DNA of 64,000 bases, from assembly GCA_963792915.1 (NCBI GenBank), contig CAWBYD010000006.1, positions 310,001-374,000 on the forward strand, in the 5' to 3' direction. Below the pieces are notes generated by a model. The model saw only the letters and a program-made list of their open reading frames with translations, did no database searches and had not been told where the DNA came from. Every line of letters begins with the position of its first letter. Positions within the stretch are counted from its first letter, which is position 1. A program made the position numbers and the translations under genes. Source of the DNA: Solirubrobacter sp963792915 (GTDB lineage: Bacteria > Actinomycetota > Thermoleophilia > Solirubrobacterales > Solirubrobacteraceae). Shown in pieces: positions 24,833 through 32,454 of this stretch.

Positions 24833-25013
24833 GGAACACCTCTTCCACGGGCTTCTCGAAGTAGCGCGCGAGCGCGATCGCCAGCGGGAGCGACGGCGTG
24901 TAGCGCTCCTTCTCGATCGAGTTGATCGTCTGGCGCGACACGTCCATCGCCTCGGCGAGCTGCTGCTGTGAGAGCCGGCTCGCCGTTCGCAGGCTCCGGA
25001 CCTCGTTGCGCAT
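24810..25013 (-). CDS. XRE-family HTH transcriptional regulator (Cro/CI type, small)
   Basis: 67 aa that are almost entirely helix-turn-helix: RNEVRSLRTASRLSQQQLAE, then AMDVSRQTINSIEKERYTPS and SLPLAIALARYFEKPVEEVF. This is the YozG-like single-domain type. It is translationally overlapped with the downstream membrane protein gene and probably controls that operon. Confidence 0.9.
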   Translation of the reverse strand: MRNEVRSLRTASRLSQQQLAEAMDVSRQTINSIEKERYTPSLPLAIALARYFEKPVEEVFHVDRDHA

Positions 25014-25025
25014 CGTGATGTAAAG

Positions 25026-25535
25026 CTAACTTGTCAACGGCCGGATGTCAAGCGAGCTTTCCATCGCGGGGGCCTTCGCGGGCGCCGGCGCGGGCTCCGG
25101 CACCGCCGCCCGGGTCAGCAACACGGGGATCGGGCTGGTGTGCAGGACCTTCTGGGACACGCACCCGAGCAGCGCGCCGTGCAGGCGGCCGTGGCCATGG
25201 GAGCCGAGCACGATCAGGTCGAAGTCGCCGGAGTGCGCGCGGTCGATCAGTACGCGCGCCGGCGCGCCCTCCACGAGCTGCGTGGTCACGCCGACGTCGG
25301 CCGGGAGCGAGTCGGCCGCCTGGCGCAGCACCGCGGCGTAGTGGCCGATGACCTCGCTGCGCGGGGGCGCCGCGCCGGAGGCGAGCAGCGCCGTGGCGGG
25401 GATCGGCGGGATCGCGGTGACCAGCGTGAGCCGCGCCCGCTGGTCGCGCGCGAGCGCCGCCGCGTGTGCGAGCGCGGCCTCGGCGTCGGGCGAGCCGTCG
25501 ACAGCCACCAGGATGTTGCGATAGACGCTGCTCAA
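25026..25535 (-). CDS. Universal stress protein UspA family
   Basis: 169 aa, TTG start, with GAGGAGA about 10 nt upstream. The fold starts ILVAVDGSPDAEAALAHA. The C-terminal ATP-binding signature is DLIVLGSHGHGRLHGALLG followed by a VSQKVLHTSPIPVLL segment (G-x2-G-x9-G-S type). A Pro/Ala-rich tail follows. Members are cytosolic nucleotide-binding stress proteins. It lies 12 nt upstream of the XRE gene on the same strand. Confidence 0.9.
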   Translation of the reverse strand: MSSVYRNILVAVDGSPDAEAALAHAAALARDQRARLTLVTAIPPIPATALLASGAAPPRSEVIGHYAAVLRQAADSLPADVGVTTQLVEGAPARVLIDRAHSGDFDLIVLGSHGHGRLHGALLGCVSQKVLHTSPIPVLLTRAAVPEPAPAPAKAPAMESSLDIRPLTS

Positions 25536-25592
25536 GGGCGGCGTTCTCCTCGGCTCTCATAATACCCGGACTGCGTAGTCCGGTTGCGCAAT

Positions 25593-26501
25593 TCAGGAAG
25601 ATTTCACCCCCACGTCACCGCATACCGCGACGCCGTAGCGCTCCGGCGCGTCGTCGTCGACGGTCTCGAAGAACCCGCCGACCAGCTGCTCGAGCTGGCC
25701 GAGCGAGTCCGCCGCGTAGAGCACGGGCTGATAGGCGGTGATGTCGTACTCGAGCGTCCCCATCTCGGCGAGGTCGAGCGGGCGGATCTCCATCGCCCGG
25801 AACTCCTCGATCTCGCCGTAGGAGGACAGGATCCCGGCGCCGTAGGCGCGCAGCTCGCCGCGCTCGCGGATCACGCCGAACTCGAGCGTGAACCAGAAGA
25901 CGTCGGCGATGAACTGCAGCGCGGTGTCGGTCTGCACGCGCAGCGCCGCCTCGCCGGCGGCGCGCTTGAGCGCGGCGAAGCGCGGCGAGCCGAGCATGTT
26001 CCCGTGCCCGATGACCTCGTGGATGATGTCCGGCTCGGGCGTGTAGAGCGGCTGCGAGGGGTGGCGCACGTACTGGGTCGAGTGAAAGACGCCGCGGGCC
26101 AGCGACCCGTAGAACTCGCGCAGCCCAACGAGCCCCGGCGCCGGGTGATAGGCGAATCCGGTCAGCGGACCCAGGCGCTCGCTGACCTCGTCGAGCTGGG
26201 GCACGCGGTCGGCCGGCAGGTCGACGGCGGCCTTGGCCGCGAGGTACTCGCGGCAGGCGTAGCGCTCGTGCTTGACCTCGAGCTCGGCGCAGACGCGGCT
26301 CCAGATCGCGTCCTCGGCCGCGTTGTAGACGATCGGCGCGACCGGCGCGCCCGGCGTCCAGGCCAGGGCCGAGGCGGCGATCGCGTTCCGGCGCGCCCGG
26401 TAGTCGGGATCGTGGAAGCCCGGATGGTCGGCCCCCAGATGGACCGTCACACCCTCGGCGGTCGCGGTGACCGGCGAGTACAGCTGGGCTTCCTCGAACA
26501 T
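25593..26501 (-). CDS. phhA: Phenylalanine 4-monooxygenase (aromatic amino acid hydroxylase)
   Basis: 302 aa from the ATG at 26501 (MFEEAQLYSPV). The iron-binding signature PEPDIIHEVIGHGNMLGSPR supplies the two histidines. The third ligand Glu lies in the GEIEEFRAME region. The length fits monomeric bacterial hydroxylases. It converts L-Phe to L-Tyr with tetrahydropterin and O2, the first step of Phe catabolism. It is divergent from an AsnC-type regulator (26604), a classic regulator-target arrangement. Confidence 0.9.
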   Translation of the reverse strand: MFEEAQLYSPVTATAEGVTVHLGADHPGFHDPDYRARRNAIAASALAWTPGAPVAPIVYNAAEDAIWSRVCAELEVKHERYACREYLAAKAAVDLPADRVPQLDEVSERLGPLTGFAYHPAPGLVGLREFYGSLARGVFHSTQYVRHPSQPLYTPEPDIIHEVIGHGNMLGSPRFAALKRAAGEAALRVQTDTALQFIADVFWFTLEFGVIRERGELRAYGAGILSSYGEIEEFRAMEIRPLDLAEMGTLEYDITAYQPVLYAADSLGQLEQLVGGFFETVDDDAPERYGVAVCGDVGVKSS

Positions 26502-26603
26502 GCGCGGGATGACACCAGGACGCCCCTTCGCGTGCAACTCTTCGTTGGAGAGCGAGTCACGCTGCACAGCCTGTGCATCAATACCGGCAAAGAGGTGAAC
26601 AAA

Positions 26604-27068
26604 GTGATCGATCAACTGGATGCCCGGCTCCTGCTCACGCTGCGCGCGCACCCGCGGATCGGCCTGCTCGAGGTGTCGCGGCGGCTCGGCGTCGCGCGCG
26701 GAACGGTGCAGGCGCGGCTCGAGAAGTTGCAGGCGCGCGGGGTGATCACGGGCTTCGGGCCTGACATCGACCCCGGGCGGATGGGCTACCCGGTGATGGC
26801 GTTCGTGTCGCTGGAGATCGTGCAGGGGCGCCTCGACGAGGCGGTGAGCGGGCTGCGGCGCGTGCCCGAGGTGCTCGAGGCGCACGGCGTGACCGGCGAC
26901 CGCGACCTGCTGTGCCGGGTCGTCGCGCGCGACAACGGCCACCTGCAGGACGTGATCAACGGGATGCTGCACAAGGGCGCGGTGCAGCGCTCGATGAGCT
27001 CGATCTCGATGACGCGCCAGATTCCGTACCGGGTCGAGCCGCTGATCGGCGTCGCCGGCGCCGCCTGA
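26604..27068 (+). CDS. Lrp/AsnC family transcriptional regulator
   Basis: 154 aa, GTG start with GAGGTG ~6 nt upstream. N-terminal HTH: LDARLLLTLRAHPRIGLLEV, then SRRLGVARGTVQARLEKLQ. The C-terminal RAM domain runs PVMAFVSLEIVQGRLDEAV to the end and would bind an effector amino acid. The divergent phhA makes Phe or Tyr the likely effector, as for PhhR/AsnC-type pairs. This target is inferred. Confidence 0.88.
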   Translation: MIDQLDARLLLTLRAHPRIGLLEVSRRLGVARGTVQARLEKLQARGVITGFGPDIDPGRMGYPVMAFVSLEIVQGRLDEAVSGLRRVPEVLEAHGVTGDRDLLCRVVARDNGHLQDVINGMLHKGAVQRSMSSISMTRQIPYRVEPLIGVAGAA

Positions 27069-27083
27069 GTACGGTTCCCCCGG

Positions 27084-27539
27084 ATGCTGACTCCGCCCTT
27101 CGTGCGCGGCCACGACCACGCGCTCGGCGACGGGCCGCTCGTGGTGTTGATCTTCGGCGACTACGAGGACCCGGCGAGCGCCGCGCTGTTCCGCGAGGCC
27201 GAGCAGCTGGAGGGGATCACGCTGGTGTGGCGGCACCTGCCGCTCGGGGAGCTGCACCCGCGCGCCAACGGCGCGGCGCTGGCCGCCGAGGGCGCCGCCG
27301 CCCAGGACGCGTTCTGGGCCTATCACCACATCCTGCTCGCACGTCAGGATCAGCTCACGGTGCCCGACCTCTTGAACTATGCGGGGCAGATCGGGCTGGA
27401 CGTGGCGCTGCTGATGGACGACATGCGCGAGGGTCGCCACGCGGAGCAGGTGCTCGACCACGTGCGCAGCGCCGTCGACTCCGGCGTGCGCGCCACGCCC
27501 GCGCTGTTCGTCGACGGCGAGTTGCGCGAGTCGCTCTGA
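27084..27539 (+). CDS. DsbA-like thioredoxin-fold protein without the active-site cysteines
   Basis: 151 aa. The frame LVVLIFGDYEDPASAALFRE aligns with the DsbA/NhaA-C motif F.D.ECP.C, but both cysteines are replaced (EDPASA). The cis-proline loop GVRATPALFVDGE near the C-terminus is retained. It lacks a signal peptide, so is probably cytosolic. Without CxxC it cannot do dithiol exchange and may bind substrates or regulate. The next gene starts 2 nt after its stop, implying coupled translation. Confidence 0.75.
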   Translation: MLTPPFVRGHDHALGDGPLVVLIFGDYEDPASAALFREAEQLEGITLVWRHLPLGELHPRANGAALAAEGAAAQDAFWAYHHILLARQDQLTVPDLLNYAGQIGLDVALLMDDMREGRHAEQVLDHVRSAVDSGVRATPALFVDGELRESL

Positions 27540-27541
27540 AC

Positions 27542-28762
27542 GTGCAGCCCTGGCCCGGCGAGGTGCTCGAGGAGCGGGCGGGGGAGATCGCCGTCGGCTT
27601 CGCCGCGCTGCTGACGCGCCAGGGCGCCTGGCGCCACCGGCGCGTCGAGACGATCACGGTGCTCTCGCACGAGCAGGTGCGGCGCTCGGTGTCGGTCGAC
27701 TTCACGGTCCCGGCCGAGCACCGCGACGACCTGCGGCTGTCCGAGCGCGAGTGGATCGTTCCGCTGGCGCTGCTGGCCAAGCGCGAGCTGGTGCACTTCG
27801 ACCTGCGCATGGAGGACGAGAGCAGCGTGCCGCTGCTGCGCTCGGAGGAATCGCAGCTGATCGCGCGCGAGCTGCTCTATCTGATGCTCGACCTCGATGC
27901 GGAGGGCGGGGAGGACGGCGGCGCCGACGACGTGATCGAGCGCGTGCTGGCCGCCGGGCCCGGCGACGCGCCGGCGATCGACCGCGACGTGGCGGCGCTC
28001 GAGGAGCGGCTCGGGCCGCTGCCGGCCTTCGCCGCGCTGGCCGAGCGGCTCGCGCGCGGGTTCCTGCTGTGTACGGTGCTGCACGACGTCGGCACCCGGC
28101 GCGTGATCAAGTTCGCCTACGACGAGCCGCTGGGGCGCCCGGACCGGGGCTCGCACTTCTACGACGCGCCCGGCTGCACGGAGGCCGCGAGCTACCACGC
28201 GGAGGTCGGCGTGCCGGACGAGATGCGCGCCCGTACCACCGAGCTGATCGACAACCTGACCGGGCGCGTGCTGGCGACCGGCGCGCACGATGCCGACCGC
28301 CCGTCGGTGTACTTCGTCGCCGACGCCGGCGTGCGGATGGAGCCCGGGCTGAGCGTGCGCTACGGGACCGAACGCGGGCGCTTCCTGGTCCCCGCCGCGC
28401 TGGTGGCGTGGGTCCTCACGCTCGAGCTCGCGCTGCCGTGGCTGCTCGCCGACCTGGCCGGGCTCGCGACGTCGGGCGGGCCGGCGATCTCGGTGCTGCT
28501 GTCCTCCTCGGCGGTCTTCTCCGCGCTCGTGCTGCGCAGCGGCGAGCATCCGCTGGTGCGGCTCGTGCTGGCGCCCTACCGGCTCTGCCTCGCCGCCGCC
28601 ACGATCGCCGCGGTCGTGGCCGGCGCGACGCTGGCGTTCCACGCGGGCGGCGCGCTGCTGGGCTGGAGCTGGGGCGTGGGCGCGCTCGTGGCGGCCGTCG
28701 CGGCGGGTATCCTGAGTATCGAGGCCGCCCGCGCCCCCTCGGCCCGGTCTGCCGATACATAA
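27542..28762 (+). CDS. Uncharacterised protein with C-terminal membrane segments, 406 aa
   Basis: GTG start 2 nt after the DsbA-like gene. I recognise no family. The N-terminal ~280 residues are soluble and acidic (SVSVDFTVPAEHRDDLRLSE; RYGTERGRFLVPAALVAWVL begins the membrane part). The last ~120 residues hold about four hydrophobic segments: a LTLELALPWLLADLAGLA stretch, a SVLLSSSAVFSALVL stretch, and two more. It looks like a cytosolic sensor-like domain on a membrane anchor. A 61-aa gene follows. Confidence 0.6.
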   Translation: MQPWPGEVLEERAGEIAVGFAALLTRQGAWRHRRVETITVLSHEQVRRSVSVDFTVPAEHRDDLRLSEREWIVPLALLAKRELVHFDLRMEDESSVPLLRSEESQLIARELLYLMLDLDAEGGEDGGADDVIERVLAAGPGDAPAIDRDVAALEERLGPLPAFAALAERLARGFLLCTVLHDVGTRRVIKFAYDEPLGRPDRGSHFYDAPGCTEAASYHAEVGVPDEMRARTTELIDNLTGRVLATGAHDADRPSVYFVADAGVRMEPGLSVRYGTERGRFLVPAALVAWVLTLELALPWLLADLAGLATSGGPAISVLLSSSAVFSALVLRSGEHPLVRLVLAPYRLCLAAATIAAVVAGATLAFHAGGALLGWSWGVGALVAAVAAGILSIEAARAPSARSADT

Positions 28763-28766
28763 GCCG

Positions 28767-28952
28767 ATGGCCAGCCTCCCGAGACTCTTCCGCCGCGAGC
28801 CCGCGTCCCGCAAGGGGATCCGGGAGCGGTCGGCCGTCGTGCGCTCGGCCGAGCTGGCGCTGCCGGCGTTCCCGGCGCCGGTCTCGCGCGACGCCGCGCG
28901 CGCCGCGCTGGCCCGCTCGCGCGCACGCCGCGCGGCGGCCAACGGCGCCTGA
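28767..28952 (+). CDS. Small basic hypothetical protein
   Basis: 61 aa, starting 4 nt after the membrane protein gene. Arg/Ala-rich (RREPASRKGIRERSAVVRSA...SRARRAAANGA), with no recognised family and no clear ribosome site. Position suggests a third member of the operon, but a chance frame is possible. Confidence 0.35.
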   Translation: MASLPRLFRREPASRKGIRERSAVVRSAELALPAFPAPVSRDAARAALARSRARRAAANGA

Positions 28953-28959
28953 ACGGCGC

Positions 28960-29000
28960 CGTGTCGGTTTGTGGTCACTGGAGAGCCCAAAACCGACACG
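28960..29000. terminator. Inverted repeat CGTGTCGGTTT-N19-AAACCGACACG
   Basis: A perfect 11-bp inverted repeat (28960-28970, 28990-29000) with a 19-nt loop, just after the 28767-28952 frame and before the small gene at 29022. It may be a terminator or a regulator site for the downstream small gene. Confidence 0.45.
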
Positions 29001-29021
29001 CCTGTGCGAGCCTTCGCTGCC

Positions 29022-29169
29022 ATGGGCCTGTTCTCCCGCCGTTCTGACCCCAATCGCGATCTGGCCAAGGCGATCGCCACGCGCGGCGTGAAGACGCGCG
29101 GCGCCGTTCACGCTGGAGAACGGCGAGGTCGTACGCGTCGTCGACGTCGAGGGCGGCGAGACCGCCTGA
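29022..29169 (+). pseudogene. Very small protein (~49 aa) with an apparent frameshift
   Basis: ATG 29022 gives MGLFSRRSDPNRDLAKAIAT followed by RGVKTRGA, then the frame breaks. One base over from ~29107 it reads FTLENGEVVRVVDVEGGETA and stops at 29169. The second part reads like a compact beta-hairpin domain and the joint gives a plausible small protein. One extra base near 29106 is needed. Function unknown. Confidence 0.45.
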
Positions 29170-29227
29170 GGCGGGTCGTCGGCCTCGCAGCGCCGCGGGC
29201 GCGGGAGGCGCCGGTGGAAGCGCTGGG

Positions 29228-29446
29228 TCATGCCGGCAGCGGGCCGTGCGCGCCGTCGTCGGTGGGCAGGAACGCGAGCAGGCCGACGTAGGCGAGCAGG
29301 CCGGCGCCCGCGGACAGCACGGTCACGACGACGAAGCCGACGCGGAACAGCGCCGGGTCGACGTTGAAGTAGGCGCCGAGGCCGCCGGCGACGCCGCCGA
29401 TGTAGCGATCTTCAGAGGAGCGGGTGAGGGGAGTCGGGGAGGTCAT
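29228..29446 (-). CDS. PspC domain protein
   Basis: 72 aa from the ATG at 29446 (MTSPTPLTRSSEDRYIGGVA). GGVAGGLGAYFNVDPALFRV is the diagnostic PspC motif, followed by a hydrophobic segment (VLSAGAGLLAYVGLLAFL). PspC proteins are membrane-associated and linked to envelope stress. The family is clear; its precise role here is not. Confidence 0.88.
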   Translation of the reverse strand: MTSPTPLTRSSEDRYIGGVAGGLGAYFNVDPALFRVGFVVVTVLSAGAGLLAYVGLLAFLPTDDGAHGPLPA

Positions 29447-29536
29447 GGGACCACTGTGGCGGGCGCCCGGCGATCGCACCATTGGGGATGACCCCTACGG
29501 ACCCCGGGGCCCCGACCCTGAGATGCTGTGTCGGCG

Positions 29537-30001
29537 ATGGCTAAGGACCCGACGATCTATGAGTGGGGCGGCGGCCGTGACGCGTTCAAGCGCTGGCTCG
29601 ACGCCTTCTACGACCTGGTGGAGGGCGACGATCTGCTCGCGCCCGTGTTCGGCGGGCTGGTGACCCTCGAGCACCGCGACCACGTGACCGACTGGTGGTG
29701 CGAGGTGATGGGCGGACCCGCCGTCTACAGCGAGCGCCATGGCGGCTACCCGCACATGCTCGCCAAGCACCGCGACCTCGCGATCACGCCCGAGCAGCGC
29801 CGGCGCTTCGTGACGCTGCTGAGCGAGGCCGCCGACGTGGCCGGTCTGCCAGCCGACCCCGAGTTCCGCGCCGCGATCGTCGGCTACGCCGAGTGGGGCA
29901 CGCGGCTCGCGATGCACAACTCGCAACCGCACGCCGACGTGATCGAGCAGGCGCCCGTCCCGCGCTGGGGCTGGGGAGTTGCCCCGCCCTACACGCCCTA
30001 G
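29537..30001 (+). CDS. glbO: Group II truncated haemoglobin
   Basis: 154 aa (ATG 29537; GTG 29528 is an alternative). TrHb2 features: TIYEWGGGRDAFKRWLDAFY at the A/B helices, DHVTDWWCEVMGGP, the F-helix HMLAKHRDLAI containing the proximal His, and Trp in EWGTRLAMHNS (G8 position region). GlbO proteins bind O2 and may handle oxidative or nitrosative stress or supply O2 to enzymes. The symbol is by family similarity. Confidence 0.88.
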   Translation: MAKDPTIYEWGGGRDAFKRWLDAFYDLVEGDDLLAPVFGGLVTLEHRDHVTDWWCEVMGGPAVYSERHGGYPHMLAKHRDLAITPEQRRRFVTLLSEAADVAGLPADPEFRAAIVGYAEWGTRLAMHNSQPHADVIEQAPVPRWGWGVAPPYTP

Positions 30002-30029
30002 GTGTTAAGCATACGATGTTCTCTTAGAC

Positions 30030-30647
30030 GTGGACTATCAGCGAGCCCGTAGCCCCGAGCACAAGGTCGAGCGCCGTGAGGCGATCCTGGCGGCCGCGCG
30101 CGAGCTGGCGGGCGAGCGCAGCGTGCGCGAGGTCTCGCTCGGCGACATCGCGCGCCGCGTGGACCTGGCGAAGTCCAACCTCCTGCGCTATTTCGAGTCG
30201 CGCGAGGACATCTTCCTGCAGATGCTCGAGCGCGAATGGGACGGGTGGGACGCGGCGGTCACGCGCGCGCTGGCCGCCGGCGACGACGTCGCCACCGCGC
30301 TGGCGAGCACGCTCGCGGCGCGCCCGCTGTTCTGCGACCTGGTGAGCGAGATGGCGCCGGTGCTCGAGCGCAACGTGAGCGTCGCGCGCGTACGCGAGTT
30401 CGAGGCGGGGAGCCTCGCGCGCGTCGACGCGCTGGGCGAGGCGGTCCGCGAGCACTGCGAGCTCTCCGCCGCTGACGCTCGCGACCTCGTCGCGGTCGCG
30501 CTCGCGCTGACCGCCGGCGCGTGGCCGCTCTCGCACCCGCCGCCGCAGGTCGCGGCGATGCTCGACAGCGCGCCCGCGCTCGCGCGCGCCCATGTGGACT
30601 TCGAGGGCCGCGTGCTCCGGGTCCTGCGCGCGCTCATCGCCTGCTAG
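30030..30647 (+). CDS. TetR family transcriptional regulator
   Basis: 205 aa, GTG start. N-terminal HTH: ERREAILAAARELAGERSVR, then GDIARRVDLAKSNLLRYFES (TetR signature). The C-terminal ligand domain is unrecognised. It leads a tight operon with ThuA and Gfo/Idh/MocA genes (11 nt and -1 nt spacings), so it probably controls sugar-derivative metabolism. No signal for its ligand. Confidence 0.9.
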   Translation: MDYQRARSPEHKVERREAILAAARELAGERSVREVSLGDIARRVDLAKSNLLRYFESREDIFLQMLEREWDGWDAAVTRALAAGDDVATALASTLAARPLFCDLVSEMAPVLERNVSVARVREFEAGSLARVDALGEAVREHCELSAADARDLVAVALALTAGAWPLSHPPPQVAAMLDSAPALARAHVDFEGRVLRVLRALIAC

Positions 30648-30658
30648 GAGTCGAAGGG

Positions 30659-31375
30659 ATGAGAATCACGGTTTGGGGCGAGAACGTCCACGAGCGCACC
30701 GAGGAGCACGTGCGGGCGCTGTATCCCGACGGCATGCACGAGACGATCGCGGCGGCGCTGGCCGCCGACGGCGTGCAGACCCGTACGGCAACCCTCGACG
30801 CGCCCGAGCACGGCCTCACCCAGGAGGTGCTCGACGCGACCGACGTGCTGACGTGGTGGGGGCACATCGCGCACGACCAGGTCGACGACGCGATCGTGGA
30901 CCGCGTGCACGCCGCGGTGCTCGGCGGGATGGGGCTGCTCGTCCTGCACTCGGCGCACTACTCGAAGATCTTCCAGCGCCTGCTCGGCACCTCGTGCAGC
31001 CTGCGCTGGCGCAACGACGGCGAGCGCGAGCTCGTGTGGACGGTCAACCCGCGCCATCCGATCGCTCACGGCGTCCCGCACCCGATCGTGATCGAGGCGC
31101 AGGAGTGCTACAGCGAGCCGTTCGACATCCCCGCGCCCGACGAGTTGGTGTTCGTGAGCTCGTTCGCCGGGGGAGAGGTGTTCCGTGGCGGCGCCTGCTT
31201 CACACGCGGCGCGGGCCGCATCTTCTACTTCAGCCCCGGCGACCAGGACTACCCCGTCTACCACCATCCCGACATCCAGCGCGTGCTCGCCAACGCCGCG
31301 CGCTGGGCCGCGCCGCGCGGCCCGCGCCAGGCCGTGCCGGGGTCCCCGCAGTCGCCGCGCGGGTGGTTCGGGTGA
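30659..31375 (+). CDS. ThuA-like (trehalose utilisation) domain protein
   Basis: 238 aa, AAGGG before the ATG. RITVWGENVHERTEEHVRAL, the LTWWGHIAHDQVDD segment, and LLVLHSAHYSKIFQRLLGTS are the amidotransferase-like ThuA core. A nucleophile Cys is not obvious. ThuA-family proteins act with Gfo/Idh oxidoreductases on keto-sugars (trehalulose-type catabolism in Sinorhizobium), which fits the downstream gene. Its stop overlaps the next ATG (TGATG). Confidence 0.85.
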   Translation: MRITVWGENVHERTEEHVRALYPDGMHETIAAALAADGVQTRTATLDAPEHGLTQEVLDATDVLTWWGHIAHDQVDDAIVDRVHAAVLGGMGLLVLHSAHYSKIFQRLLGTSCSLRWRNDGERELVWTVNPRHPIAHGVPHPIVIEAQECYSEPFDIPAPDELVFVSSFAGGEVFRGGACFTRGAGRIFYFSPGDQDYPVYHHPDIQRVLANAARWAAPRGPRQAVPGSPQSPRGWFG

Positions 31376-32454
31376 TGCGGGTCGGCGTCGTCGGGCTCGG
31401 CTGGGCCGGGCAGCAGCACATCAAGGCCTACCAGGCGCTCGAGGGCGTCGAGGTCGCGGGCATCGCCGGCCTGGAGGCGCCGGTGCGCGCGCGGCTCGCC
31501 CGCCGCCACGGGATCGCGCACGCGTTCGAGCGCTACGAGGACCTGCTCGCGCTGGACCTCGACGCGGTCAGCGTCGCCGTGCCCACGTTCCTGCACGCGC
31601 CGATCGCGATCGCGGCCCTCGAGCGCGGCCTGCACGTGATCTCCGAGAAGCCGATCGCGCGCGACGGTGAGCAGGCCGAGGCGATGGTCGCCGCGGCCCG
31701 CGACGCCGGCCGCGTGCTCGACGTCGCGTTCAACCACCGCCGCCGCGGTGACATCCAGGCGCTCAAGCGAGTGATCGACGGCGGCCGGCTGGGCCGCGCC
31801 TACTACGCCAAGGCGTGGTGGCTGCGCCGCGCCGGCATCCCGACGCCCGGGAGCTGGTTCACGCGCAGCGATCTGGCCGGCGGCGGCCCGCTCGTGGACA
31901 TCGGCGTGCACGTGCTCGACTACGCGCTGTTCCTGCTCGGCAACCCGGCGGTGACGTCGGTCAGCGCGGCGACGTACGACCTGCTCGGACGCTCCGGCTT
32001 CGGCGCGAGCCCGCACTCGTCCAAGACCGGCGCCGACGGCGCGAAGGTCTTCGACGTGGAGGATCTCGCGACGGTCTTCATGCGGCTGCGCGACGGCGGC
32101 ACGCTGCTGCTCGAGGCGAGCTGGGCGGCGCACCGCGCCGACGGCGACGAGTTCGGCATCACGCTCTATGGGACCGAGGGCGGCGCCGAGCTGATCGTCC
32201 CCGACTACGCGCCGGTCGGCGAGCTCACGCTCTACGCCGACGACGGCGGCGCGGCCGTCGCCACGCCGGTGCCCGCCGAGCCGGGCACCGGTCACGACGC
32301 GGTCGTCGCGGAGTTCGTGCAGACCGTGCGCTCCGGCGACTGGGAGGGCCACGACGGCTCCGGGGCGGCGGAGCTCGCACGCGTCGTCGACGCGTGCTAC
32401 CGCTCCGCCGCCGAGCAGCGCGAGGTGAGCCTCAGCGCCCTCCCGTCACCGTGA
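31375..32454 (+). CDS. Gfo/Idh/MocA family oxidoreductase
   Basis: 359 aa. Rossmann start MRVGVVGLGWAGQQHIKAYQ, then HVISEKPIARDGEQAEAMVA (the EKP motif) and GGGPLVDIGVHVLDYALFLL in the C-terminal alpha/beta domain. Such enzymes oxidise sugar or inositol hydroxyls with NAD(P)+. It is translationally coupled to ThuA. Substrate unknown. It converges on the GH3 gene, overlapping it by 23 nt. Confidence 0.9.
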   Translation: MRVGVVGLGWAGQQHIKAYQALEGVEVAGIAGLEAPVRARLARRHGIAHAFERYEDLLALDLDAVSVAVPTFLHAPIAIAALERGLHVISEKPIARDGEQAEAMVAAARDAGRVLDVAFNHRRRGDIQALKRVIDGGRLGRAYYAKAWWLRRAGIPTPGSWFTRSDLAGGGPLVDIGVHVLDYALFLLGNPAVTSVSAATYDLLGRSGFGASPHSSKTGADGAKVFDVEDLATVFMRLRDGGTLLLEASWAAHRADGDEFGITLYGTEGGAELIVPDYAPVGELTLYADDGGAAVATPVPAEPGTGHDAVVAEFVQTVRSGDWEGHDGSGAAELARVVDACYRSAAEQREVSLSALPSP

